This document shows, piece by piece, positions 56,542 through 64,000 of a DNA stretch of 64,000 nucleotides. Position 1 is the first letter of the stretch, and each line of letters begins with the position of its first letter. Under the pieces are notes generated by a model. That model saw nothing but the letters and a program-made list of their open reading frames with translations, was not told the origin of the DNA and searched no databases. Location of the stretch: the NCBI GenBank assembly GCA_038874075.1, contig JAVZDD010000002.1, forward strand, positions 57,002 to 121,001, given 5' to 3'. Both the position numbers and the translations under genes were made by a program. The stretch is from Jingweiarchaeum tengchongense. GTDB lineage: Archaea > Nanobdellota > Nanobdellia > Jingweiarchaeales > Jingweiarchaeaceae.

Positions 56542-57405
56542 ATGATAAAGAATCAGAAGAAACTCTTGTTTAGAATGAAAATCAAATCAGTAGTTTATAG
56601 CTGTACAAGAGCATGTAACCTTAATTGTAAGCATTGCTATCAGGACGCTGGGAAAAAAAGTAAAAATGAGCTTGATACGAAAAGAGCAATAAATCTCATT
56701 GTGGAAATATCTGAATTAGGTGGAAAGCAGCTTCTTTTTAGCGGTGGAGAACCTCTATTAAGAAAAGATATATATAACCTTATATATGAAGCTAAGGCAA
56801 GAGGTTTAGAGGTAGAACTCCTTTCTAATGGTACATTAATTAATGATAGAGTTGCCCAAATACTTTCATCTTTAAATGTGGATGGTGTACAAATAAGTAT
56901 TGATGGTGAAAAAGAATTTCACGATTGGTTAAGAGGAAAAAGTTTCGATAAAGCAATAAATGCAATAAAAAATTTGCACGATTATCATATTCAAACTGAA
57001 ATTGCAATGGTGGCAATGAGTAAGAATTATAACCAGATAGAAAACATTGCTGATGTTGCTCAAAGTTTTGGAGCGAGGTTTAGAGTCCTTAGGTTCCTTC
57101 CGCTGGGTAGAGGTGCTAAAAACTCATACCTTTCAATTGATGACAAAATATATAGAGAAATTGCCGAAAGAATAAAATCAAAATATAATGTAACATTTGC
57201 TGGCATAGACACTGAAAGATGTAGTGCTGGTATAGAAAGTATTGCTATCGATCCTGAGGGAAATGTACTCCCATGTGAACTATTAATTGATTATAAAATG
57301 GGAAATGTCAGGGAGAAAAGTTTGAAAGATATACTTGATGATAATAGACTTAAGGATTTTGTGCGAGAAAAATCTAGAAAATGTAAAGCGCTTGAATGCA
57401 TTTAA
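56542..57405 (+). CDS. radical SAM protein with short SPASM-like C-terminus
   Basis: The 287-aa protein has the cluster motif CTRACNLNCKHCYQDAG (C-x3-C-x2-C), LLFSGGEPLLRKD, LLSNGTLI and VDGVQISIDGEKEFHDWLRG, as in PqqE/heme-maturase-type radical SAM enzymes. The C-terminal part RCSAGIESIAIDPEGNVLPCELL...MGNVREKSLKDIL looks like the start of a SPASM domain but ends at KCKALECI, before the final cysteine motif, so the auxiliary cluster domain is short. It shares its divergent promoter with the AAA+ operon. ATG 56575 is an alternative start. Substrate unknown. Confidence 0.85.
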   Translation: MIKNQKKLLFRMKIKSVVYSCTRACNLNCKHCYQDAGKKSKNELDTKRAINLIVEISELGGKQLLFSGGEPLLRKDIYNLIYEAKARGLEVELLSNGTLINDRVAQILSSLNVDGVQISIDGEKEFHDWLRGKSFDKAINAIKNLHDYHIQTEIAMVAMSKNYNQIENIADVAQSFGARFRVLRFLPLGRGAKNSYLSIDDKIYREIAERIKSKYNVTFAGIDTERCSAGIESIAIDPEGNVLPCELLIDYKMGNVREKSLKDILDDNRLKDFVREKSRKCKALECI

Positions 57406-57452
57406 AATCATAAAATTTAAATCAAATGAATTCTAAAAATTTACTACTGAAA

Positions 57453-58886
57453 ATGAAAATTGCTCATATAGGCTGGGAAATTCATCCAGATAAAAAAGCT
57501 GGAGGTCTCTACGAAGTAATTTATAATTTATCTCTTTCTCAATCCAAGCTCTTTAATGATTACAGTGTAAGTGTAATCGGTCCTTATGGGGGTGAAAAAA
57601 GAGTAATTTCTGAACAAGTAACACCAAATTTACAATATGTTTATATAAATTCATTTCAGCCAAGAGAAAATGTTTGGGGACTTGAAGGTAAACTTTACCA
57701 GTTGACTGGGATAAGATCAGATGCTATTGACAATTTAGAAAAAGAGAAAAGGGCTCCTGATTGGGTAAAAATGTACAGGGAAGTAATCACATTTGGTAAG
57801 TTCTCATCCGACTACGTAAAGAATATGGATCCTGATATACTACATGTCCATGACTGGCTTGATGCAATCATTCTACCATTCTCAAGAGAAAGCGGATTAA
57901 AAAGCAAGAAATTGTTTCATGTGCACTCAACCGAGAAAGGAAGAACTGATGGATATCCGGATCCCACGATATTTGAGATAGAAAAAAATGCATGTCATGA
58001 AGCAGATGCTGTAATTACTGTGAGTAAGAATATGGTCGATGAAATACAACACCTCTTTGGAATAGAGAGATCCAAAATAAATGTTGCTTATAATGGAATA
58101 GACCCACAAAAATTTAATCCAGAAGTAAATGCAAAACTTAGACCATACTGGAGAGACTTTATACTTGAATTAGCTGGTTGGAAGGAACCCGTGAAGCTGG
58201 TTGGTTTTATCTCAAGACTTGAATTCGCAGACATAAAGGGATTTAAAACATTGATTGAGGCTGCATCAAAAGTTCATAACTCTTGTCCAAATACAAAGTT
58301 TGTTTTTGTATGTGGTCCAAAGAAACAGACTAAATCAAATGAATCCCTTGTTGACATTGAAACACTAAGAAAGAACGGTCATGTTTTTAAAATTGATAAT
58401 GGGTTACAACAAGACAGATTCAACAAAATAAAAGAAGTTGGTTTAGGTGGTAATGTACTTTGGTTCAATTGCATGCTGGACAAAAATTCTTTGGAAGCGA
58501 TCCTGAATAAATACAATTATTGCGGTGAAATACCTAGTAAGGAAGACCCGAAGAGAGGAATATACGCTGCGTGTGATTTGTTTGCTTTCCCATCCACATA
58601 TGAGCCTTTTGGCATCGTGGCAAGCGAAGCAATGGGAATGGGAAAACCAGTAGTTGGGTGTGAGGGCACAGGAATTCACGAACAAATTAAATACGGTGGT
58701 GGGATTGCTTGTAAACCTAGAGATTCCAATAGTTTAGCGAACTGTTTAATTGATGTACTGACCGATGATGTTTTATATGAACAATTAAGCGAAAATGCCA
58801 GTAAAAGTGTAAAGAAAAAATTTACTTGGGACGCAGTTGCAAGGGACGTAGATAGAATATATCAGAAGGTTCTATCAAAAAAATAA
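57453..58886 (+). CDS. glgA: glycogen/starch synthase-type glycosyltransferase
   Basis: The 477-aa GT-B protein starts MKIAHIGWEIHPDKKAGGLYEV, the sugar-nucleotide-binding KxGGL loop of glycogen synthases. It has ILHVHDWLDAIILPF, HSTEKGR, VITVSKNMVDEI, VAYNGIDPQKFNP, VGFISRLEFADIKG and the C-terminal PSTYEPFGIVASEAMGMGKPVV with catalytic Glu residues. It probably makes alpha-1,4-glucan from NDP-glucose. ATG 57453 is chosen because TATA-like AAATTTAAATC lies about 30-40 bases upstream. A GH15 glucoamylase lies 640 bases further, on the opposite strand, completing a small storage-glucan locus. Confidence 0.88.
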   Translation: MKIAHIGWEIHPDKKAGGLYEVIYNLSLSQSKLFNDYSVSVIGPYGGEKRVISEQVTPNLQYVYINSFQPRENVWGLEGKLYQLTGIRSDAIDNLEKEKRAPDWVKMYREVITFGKFSSDYVKNMDPDILHVHDWLDAIILPFSRESGLKSKKLFHVHSTEKGRTDGYPDPTIFEIEKNACHEADAVITVSKNMVDEIQHLFGIERSKINVAYNGIDPQKFNPEVNAKLRPYWRDFILELAGWKEPVKLVGFISRLEFADIKGFKTLIEAASKVHNSCPNTKFVFVCGPKKQTKSNESLVDIETLRKNGHVFKIDNGLQQDRFNKIKEVGLGGNVLWFNCMLDKNSLEAILNKYNYCGEIPSKEDPKRGIYAACDLFAFPSTYEPFGIVASEAMGMGKPVVGCEGTGIHEQIKYGGGIACKPRDSNSLANCLIDVLTDDVLYEQLSENASKSVKKKFTWDAVARDVDRIYQKVLSKK

Positions 58887-59513
58887 TTATTTGTGAAAAT
58901 AGATTAAAGTTGGATGTGTCCACGCCTTATAATATTCTTTATTATCCACATGCATTGCCTTCTCAAATTTTTTTATTTTTATTGGAAAATTCTTTTTTCT
59001 CTTATATTTTGATTTTTTAGATACCCAAGGATCATTCACATATACAAATTGATCATCAATTCCAGTCACAACTACCCAATGATTGACGTCCTCTCTAGTA
59101 ATTGGTTTCAGATTAATAAGCACTATAATAGGTCCATCTTTCAACAATTTTCTAATCAGGTCAATATCAAACCTACCATATTTTATCTTAACACCTGACG
59201 CAATCGCTTCCTTCTTCATCAATCTTTCAATGAAGACTAAATTTCTTTTTTTCTGTCCCTTTATTCGATAATACCCAAGTTTTCTCTTTTTTTGATGAAT
59301 CGTAACCTTCAAACCGCGCTTTGCTAATGATTTTGCAATTCCAAATGAAGATGTCGCACCAGTAAACAAGATAGATGCTTCCCTCCATATCTCGAACTCA
59401 AATTTTCTTGACAATTTTATCTCTGGGTCAAAAAATTTTAGAATCATCATTACACAGGCAGAGCCACATGTAGTATCTGTTGTCTGCTTGTAATAGGGTA
59501 CTTTCCAATTCAT
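58887..59513 (-). CDS. C39-like cysteine peptidase family protein
   Basis: The 208-aa protein has the papain-like C39 signature: QTTDTTCGSACVMMILKFF with the catalytic Cys, and VNHWVVVTGIDDQFVYVNDPW with the His and Asp. It lacks a membrane domain or ATPase, so it is a stand-alone cytosolic C39-like protein, unlike bacteriocin exporters. Substrate unknown. It starts 12 bases after the GH15 stop, so the two form an operon, and it is convergent with the glycogen synthase, whose stop abuts its own. Confidence 0.85.
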   Translation of the reverse strand: MNWKVPYYKQTTDTTCGSACVMMILKFFDPEIKLSRKFEFEIWREASILFTGATSSFGIAKSLAKRGLKVTIHQKKRKLGYYRIKGQKKRNLVFIERLMKKEAIASGVKIKYGRFDIDLIRKLLKDGPIIVLINLKPITREDVNHWVVVTGIDDQFVYVNDPWVSKKSKYKRKKNFPIKIKKFEKAMHVDNKEYYKAWTHPTLIYFHK

Positions 59514-59525
59514 TATATAATATAA

Positions 59526-60671
59526 TTATATCAAGTTCAAGTATTTTGCTGCTATGATAAACATCGCATGGGACCAGGCCAACGGATTTATTGAACAAGG
59601 TCTATCATTTTTTATTTGCTCAGGTATCTTACCATCACTTCTCTCTATCACCCAATTGAAATACTCTAGTGCTCTTTTTCGATCACCAAGCTTCGAGAAG
59701 TAGATGGAAGCAAAGAAATTTAGTATGGGCCACGCTCCAGCACCATTTAATATTAGTTTTCCCCATCTTATTTTCCCATCATATTTATCATTCCTGTATC
59801 TCATTATCCCTCCATTTATCTCATTTTCTTTAATTATTTTCCCTACTGTATTTACTATTCTCTCATCATCAGCAGAAAAAATTTCACAGGGCCAGACAAG
59901 CGCGAACATGGATGAATCTATTTTAGGGTCTATTTTGTTGATTCCGAATGTTCTGACAAAATATCTTAATTTATCTACATATGCTTTACTAATCTCATTT
60001 TTCATTTCATCCATACATTTTTTCCAATTTTTTCTATCCCCAACCATCTCAATTGCGCATTCTAAACCTTTGGCGCACATCGCTAATGAATAAGTGTGTT
60101 TTTCTCTCTTCTCCGGCCATGCTATCCTTTCTTCCCATAAGTCAAATGATGGCAATTTGAAATGGTCTTTTTTCCATATCCCACATACGCCATCAGCACT
60201 TTTTTCTACTATATGATTGAATTTACTTGTCTTATGATGTTTTGAATGGTGCCAAATAGCCCACAATAAGGAACCTGTTTGGTCAGGTTGAAACTCAAAT
60301 CCTCTGATTTGTGTTCCTGTATATCTCTTCCTCACTTTTATTGGTATTTTTTTGATGTACTTACTTTCCACTAGTTCACCAGCTATCGTTCCATTCGGAG
60401 CGAATTTGTTAGCCAGAAAAACACCTTTTTCTTTGAATAATTCTGCTCTCTCCCAACACCAATTAAAAAATTTTTCAGGTATCTTACTTAAACCGATGAG
60501 ATCACATGCAACACAAACATAACTGGCGTCCCTTGGCCAAACATAATCATACGCTTGGACGTTGTTAGGATAGATTTCATCTGTTATATCTGCAGCTACA
60601 ATTGCACCGTTCTTCAATGAGCAATTTTTTATTACTTCGATGCTTTTTTTGTAGATTTTTCTGATTTTCAT
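59526..60671 (-). CDS. GH15 glucoamylase-like glycoside hydrolase
   Basis: The 381-aa protein has the (alpha/alpha)6-barrel GH15 motifs: YDYVWPRDASYVCVAC, FEFQPDQTGSLLWAIWHH, LPSFDLWEER (general acid Glu), KIDSSMFALVWP-like helices and RSDGKIPEQ (general base Glu). It lacks the N-terminal beta domain of secreted bacterial glucoamylases and has no signal peptide, so it acts in the cytosol, probably degrading glucan or maltooligosaccharides. It starts at ATG 60671, divergent from the small membrane protein gene. Confidence 0.92.
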   Translation of the reverse strand: MKIRKIYKKSIEVIKNCSLKNGAIVAADITDEIYPNNVQAYDYVWPRDASYVCVACDLIGLSKIPEKFFNWCWERAELFKEKGVFLANKFAPNGTIAGELVESKYIKKIPIKVRKRYTGTQIRGFEFQPDQTGSLLWAIWHHSKHHKTSKFNHIVEKSADGVCGIWKKDHFKLPSFDLWEERIAWPEKREKHTYSLAMCAKGLECAIEMVGDRKNWKKCMDEMKNEISKAYVDKLRYFVRTFGINKIDPKIDSSMFALVWPCEIFSADDERIVNTVGKIIKENEINGGIMRYRNDKYDGKIRWGKLILNGAGAWPILNFFASIYFSKLGDRKRALEYFNWVIERSDGKIPEQIKNDRPCSINPLAWSHAMFIIAAKYLNLI

Positions 60672-60751
60672 AAGTTATCGTTAAGAACTTATAGATTAAA
60701 ATCCTATACAAATATTTATAAATAAAAATTTTTTACTATGTAGTGATTAAT

Positions 60752-61111
60752 ATGGTTGGATGGAAGGAAAAACACATAAAAGATACGCTGGAAGAAATTG
60801 TACGAAGATGTATAAATCCAACAATACCACTAGCAACGCTTTATGGTGTCATAAGTTCAAATGAAATTTTAACTAATCCTAGTTTTACATATGGAACACT
60901 TGCAGGAACAGCAGGTTTCCTATTATTAGGAGAAAATAACAAAACAAAAAGAGGAATAAGGTACACCCTAATTATCCCAGCATTTCTAAATATTGTAGAA
61001 AATTTCTTACAAGGTAATTATCTTGAAGTAACTAAGACTGGGGCTGGTATGTTGTTTGGCTCAGTTCTTGGCGTTACCGAAAAGAAACTAGAAGAAAGAC
61101 TCAAAAAATGA
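60752..61111 (+). CDS. small membrane protein
   Basis: The 119-aa protein is not recognised. It has a charged N-terminal helix, then hydrophobic stretches (about 23-40, 49-60 and 70-85), and glycine-rich TKTGAGMLFGSVLGV before a basic C-terminus. A TATTTATAAATAAAAA promoter about 30 bases upstream suggests ATG 60752 is a leaderless start; GTG 60743 is less likely. It precedes the P-type ATPase gene by 71 bases. Confidence 0.55.
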   Translation: MVGWKEKHIKDTLEEIVRRCINPTIPLATLYGVISSNEILTNPSFTYGTLAGTAGFLLLGENNKTKRGIRYTLIIPAFLNIVENFLQGNYLEVTKTGAGMLFGSVLGVTEKKLEERLKK

Positions 61112-61131
61112 TAGAGTAAGTTATTTTTTAC

Positions 61132-61163
61132 TATTAATCATATTAATAAAAGATATATAAGTA
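61132..61163 (+). promoter_or_regulatory. palindrome and TATA box upstream of the P-type ATPase
   Basis: TATTAAT (61132-61138) and ATTAATA (61142-61148) form a perfect 7-bp palindrome around CAT. A TATA-like AGATATATAAG follows at about 61151-61161, about 25 bases before ATG 61183. The right arm shares TCATATTAATAA with the palindrome before the radical SAM gene, suggesting a common regulator. Confidence 0.45.
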
Positions 61164-61182
61164 AAAAGACTAACAAATTAAA

Positions 61183-63735
61183 ATGCACAGGCAATCGCAT
61201 CATTTTCTAAAAATAAAAGAAATTCTACCAGAACTTAACACTTCAGAAGAGGATGGTCTAAATGAATCTGAAGTTAGAAGAAGATTAGCTAAGTATGGTC
61301 AAAATATTGTACCAAAAAGAAAAGTCAGGAATGTATATGAGATCTTCTATTCTCAATTTAAAAATCCATTAATCTCAATTTTAATTGGAGCAAGCATCGT
61401 AGCTGCTATACTTGGAGACGTGATAGAAGCTTGTGTGATACTTTTCATTGTATTAATAAATAGCATATTGGGTTTTTATCAAGAATATAAATCAGAAAAG
61501 GCGATTGATAAACTTTTGAAATACATTTCTTACAAAGCAAAGGTAATTAGAGACGGTAAGGTAATTGAAGTGGATACGAGAAATTTAGTAATTGGTGATG
61601 TTGTGATTATTTCGGTTGGGGATATAGTACCAGCCGATCTACTTCTAATAAGCGCGGATGATTTGTATGTCAATGAATCTATCTTAACTGGCGAATCTTA
61701 TCCTGTTAGGAAGATCGGAGTATCTAATAAAAGTAACTTAGCCTCGTTTAACATTAAGAACATTGCTTTTATGGGTACAAATGTAACAGAAGGGTTGGGT
61801 AAGGGTATTGTAGTTGCAACAGGTAAAAACACGGAATTTGCCAAAATAGCAACGATGTTGGAAGTGAAAGTACCTGAAAGTGATTTCCAAAAAAATATTA
61901 GAAAGTTTGGAGATTTCTTATTAAAAATTGTCTTAATTGGTACTTTTATTATATTTCTCTTAAATTCACTTTTGGGTAGAGATATTTTTGACTCATTTTT
62001 ATTTGCACTTGCATTAGCTGTTGGAATTGTCCCGGAATCATTGCCTATTATTGTGACAATAACACTCTCGAATGGTGCATTATTCCTTGCTAAGAAGAAG
62101 GTTGTAGTAAAAAAACTCATATCAATTGAAGACTTAGGTAATATGGATGTACTTTGCACAGACAAAACTGGAACATTGACAGAGAGTAGAATCAAACTCC
62201 AGGAATTTATCGATGTTGATGAGCAACCAAACGAGGACTTGGTTATTTATTCGCTTCTTTGTAATTCTGCGATTCTACACAAGAATAAAGTTACAGGTAA
62301 TCCAATTGATGTGGCTATATGGGAGTACGCGAAGATCTGGAAGTACCCAATTAAAAGAATAGTTTCTTATGAAAAAATAGAGGAAATACCATTTGATCAT
62401 AAAAGAAAGAGGATGAGTACTGTTGTTAAACAAGGTGGAAAATATTTATTAATTGCTAAGGGTGCACCTGAATCAGTGCTTGAAATTTCTAAATATGCGC
62501 TATCAAAGGGTAAAAAGCAAAGCATAAATAAGTGTATCGAAAAAATTAAGAGAATATACCAGGATTTCAGTAAAAGAGGTTATCGAGTAATAAGTGTGGC
62601 AATTAAAGAGATAGAGAAAAAAGATGATTATAGTATAAAGGATGAGAAGGATTTGATTTTCCTCGGTTTCCTTGTATTTATTGATCCTCCAAAAAAAACA
62701 GCAAGAGAAGCACTTTTCGCTTTACATAAACTTGGTGTGCAAGTAAAGATTTTGACTGGAGATAGTGATCTCGTAGCAAAGGAAGTAGCAAGTAAAGTTG
62801 GCTTAAAAGTTAGAGATGAAGAAATAATACTTGGACATGAAATAGAAAAGATGAATAAAGAAGAACTTAGAAAGGTAGTGGAAGAAAAATTTATCTTTGC
62901 TCGGGTAACACCAGAGCAAAAGTATAGAATCATATTGGCGCTTCATGATAATGGACATGTTGTTGGATATTTGGGAGATGGTGTGAACGATGCACCTGCA
63001 TTAAGAGCCGCTGATGTTGGAATATCTGTGGATACTGGTGTGGATGTTGCTAAGGATGCAGCGGATATAATAATTTTAAAAAAGAGTTTAATGGTAATTG
63101 CTGATGGTATAGCAGAAGGAAGAAAAATATTTGGGAATATAATGAAATATATTTTGAATACGATAAGTGCAAATATTGGAAATATGACAACAGTAGGTAT
63201 CGCTTCTGTAATATTAAACTTTATCCCTCTCCTTCCTTCACAGATACTCCTCACAAATTTCCTTTCAGATATGCCTTTGTTGTCAATATCAACGGACAAC
63301 GTAGATGAAGAAGAGCTGATGAGACCAAAGAGAATGAGTATTAAATTGATTTCAAAATTTTCCATAATTTTTGGTGGAATTAGTGTATTATTTGACATTC
63401 TAACGTTGGGTTTACTTAAGTATGTTTTCTTGGTGAAAGAGGCAATGTTGAGAACTGGCTGGTTCATAGAAAGTTGTTTATCTGAAATTCTCATTACATT
63501 TGCAATAAGAACAAGAAAAAAATTCTATGAAAGTAAACCTAGTAAAATACTTCTTTATGTTTCAGTGATAATTGCTGTCCTTACAGTTTGTATCGTTTAT
63601 TCTCCACTAAATATACTTTTTGAATTCTTACCTTTACCAATTCATTTTTTAATTACAATATTCATAATACTTTTAAGCTATTTCCTAATGGCTGAAGTAG
63701 TAAAATTATATGTATACAAGAAAAAAATTATTTAG
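61183..63735 (+). CDS. P-type cation ATPase, Mg2+ (P3B)-like
   Basis: The 850-aa protein has the P-type layout: A domain with ESILTGESYPVRK, P domain with MDVLCTDKTGTLTES (phosphorylated Asp), N domain with LIAKGAPESVLE, and the hinge GYLGDGVNDAPALRAADVGISV. M4 reads VGIVPESLPIIVTITLS, and M6-M10 start with LLTNFLSDMPLLSISTDNVD, closest to MgtA/MgtB-type P3B Mg2+ ATPases, not P2A Ca2+ pumps (PEGLP). About ten membrane helices are visible and length is normal. It has its own palindromic promoter, perhaps metal-regulated (inference). Confidence 0.9.
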   Translation: MHRQSHHFLKIKEILPELNTSEEDGLNESEVRRRLAKYGQNIVPKRKVRNVYEIFYSQFKNPLISILIGASIVAAILGDVIEACVILFIVLINSILGFYQEYKSEKAIDKLLKYISYKAKVIRDGKVIEVDTRNLVIGDVVIISVGDIVPADLLLISADDLYVNESILTGESYPVRKIGVSNKSNLASFNIKNIAFMGTNVTEGLGKGIVVATGKNTEFAKIATMLEVKVPESDFQKNIRKFGDFLLKIVLIGTFIIFLLNSLLGRDIFDSFLFALALAVGIVPESLPIIVTITLSNGALFLAKKKVVVKKLISIEDLGNMDVLCTDKTGTLTESRIKLQEFIDVDEQPNEDLVIYSLLCNSAILHKNKVTGNPIDVAIWEYAKIWKYPIKRIVSYEKIEEIPFDHKRKRMSTVVKQGGKYLLIAKGAPESVLEISKYALSKGKKQSINKCIEKIKRIYQDFSKRGYRVISVAIKEIEKKDDYSIKDEKDLIFLGFLVFIDPPKKTAREALFALHKLGVQVKILTGDSDLVAKEVASKVGLKVRDEEIILGHEIEKMNKEELRKVVEEKFIFARVTPEQKYRIILALHDNGHVVGYLGDGVNDAPALRAADVGISVDTGVDVAKDAADIIILKKSLMVIADGIAEGRKIFGNIMKYILNTISANIGNMTTVGIASVILNFIPLLPSQILLTNFLSDMPLLSISTDNVDEEELMRPKRMSIKLISKFSIIFGGISVLFDILTLGLLKYVFLVKEAMLRTGWFIESCLSEILITFAIRTRKKFYESKPSKILLYVSVIIAVLTVCIVYSPLNILFEFLPLPIHFLITIFIILLSYFLMAEVVKLYVYKKKII

Positions 63736-63744
63736 CCAGTCATA

Positions 63745-63841
63745 TGCGGCCGCCGGGATTTGAACCCGGGTCGTTAGCTTTCTACGTTGGTCGCTAACGT
63801 GCCATGGAAGGCTAAGGTCCTAACCACTAGACCACGGCCGC
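63745..63841 (-). tRNA. tRNA-Gly (anticodon TCC) with a 25-nt intron
   Basis: On the minus strand exon 1 (63805-63841) runs from the GCGGCCG acceptor strand through the D arm, stem TTAGC and loop CTTCCA. Exon 2 (63745-63779) begins with A38 and stem GCTAA, then T arm CCGGG-TTCAAAT-CCCGG, acceptor and discriminator A. The intron (63780-63804) sits at the canonical 37/38 site. The junctions form a relaxed BHB, with outer helix TTAGC/GCTAA, a central helix with one mismatch and bulges CAT and AAA. The mature tRNA is 72 nt. Confidence 0.92.
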
Positions 63842-63930
63842 TTAATCTATTAGATATTATCTAATTAAAAAATTTTAGTATTTTAATTTTAAACTAAACA
63901 ATTTTAAATAGCGAATCACTTTGGATAAGT

Positions 63931-64000
63931 ATGAAGAAGATTAAAAACATAAAAGAAGTTGTAATTAAAGAAGAAGATAAAGAACCGATAAAATACAGAG
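63931..64000 (+). CDS. partial hypothetical protein at right edge
   Basis: ATG 63931 opens a frame of 23 codons that runs off the window (starts MKKIKNIKEVVIKEED). A TTTTAAATA promoter element about 25-30 bases upstream supports a leaderless start. Too little is visible to assign a family. Confidence 0.5.
   Translation, partial: MKKIKNIKEVVIKEEDKEPIKYR

Noticed and set aside
56511..61148. CRISPR-like or tandem repeat structure among the AT palindromes
   Set aside because: The two palindromes are single sites 4.6 kb apart, each at a promoter. There is no repeat-spacer array anywhere in the window.

Overview
The window is a gene-dense, AT-rich archaeal chromosome segment. Evidence for Archaea: RNA polymerase subunits H, B'', B', A', A'' and F; a TFB-like factor; EF-2 and EF-1A; archaeal/eukaryotic-type ribosomal proteins (eL30, eS19, eL39, eL31, eL21); RNase P Rpp21; prefoldin; Dph2; TrmI; archaemetzincin; tRNA introns with bulge-helix-bulge (BHB) splice structures; and many TATA boxes about 26 bases upstream of leaderless ATGs. 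The split largest and second-largest RNA polymerase subunits and an orphan 5S rRNA suit a euryarchaeal or DPANN-like lineage, but I cannot place it more exactly.

Layout. 1-6.4 kb: a partial nucleotide hydrolase, tRNA-Leu, a divergent TFB, DUF72, a STAND-like ATPase next to a DUF457 membrane protein, and a membrane protein/B12-type radical SAM/micro-membrane-protein operon. 6.5-15.9 kb: the RNA polymerase operon, led by a 27-codon ORF and an intron-bearing tRNA-Lys, running rpoH-B''-B'-A'-A''-L30e-NusA-S12-S7. 15.9-17.0 kb: an apparent integration scar with a truncated tyrosine recombinase, a HIT gene and direct repeats. 17.0-21.0 kb: EF-2, EF-1A and S10. 21.0-25.6 kb: small enzymes, a CAAX-type protease with an in-frame amber codon, and a secreted papain-like protease paired with a Cys-rich membrane protein. 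25.8-31.1 kb: an RNA methyltransferase, dCTP deaminase, an FMN glutamate-synthase-like protein, IPP isomerase and MazG. 31.1-40.4 kb: 5S rRNA, a nucleotidyltransferase/HEPN fusion, then ribosomal, SRP and prefoldin genes. 40.4-47.9 kb: KsgA, a truncated Dph2, TrmI, radical SAM and membrane proteins. 47.9-56.5 kb: a six-gene, translationally coupled operon. 56.5-64 kb: radical SAM, glycogen synthase, C39-like peptidase, GH15 glucoamylase, an Mg2+-type P-ATPase, an intron-bearing tRNA-Gly and a partial gene.

The strongest candidate for an undescribed system is the operon at 47917-56454 (minus strand): a CDC48-like tandem AAA+ ATPase without the usual N domain, a 431-aa unknown, two tandem paralogous helical membrane proteins, a 505-aa unknown, and a DUF2342-type zincin metallopeptidase. 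Every junction overlaps or abuts. Its promoter faces that of a radical SAM gene across an 87-base region holding a palindrome. I infer a membrane-attached ATP-driven remodelling or proteolysis complex; substrate and role are unknown.
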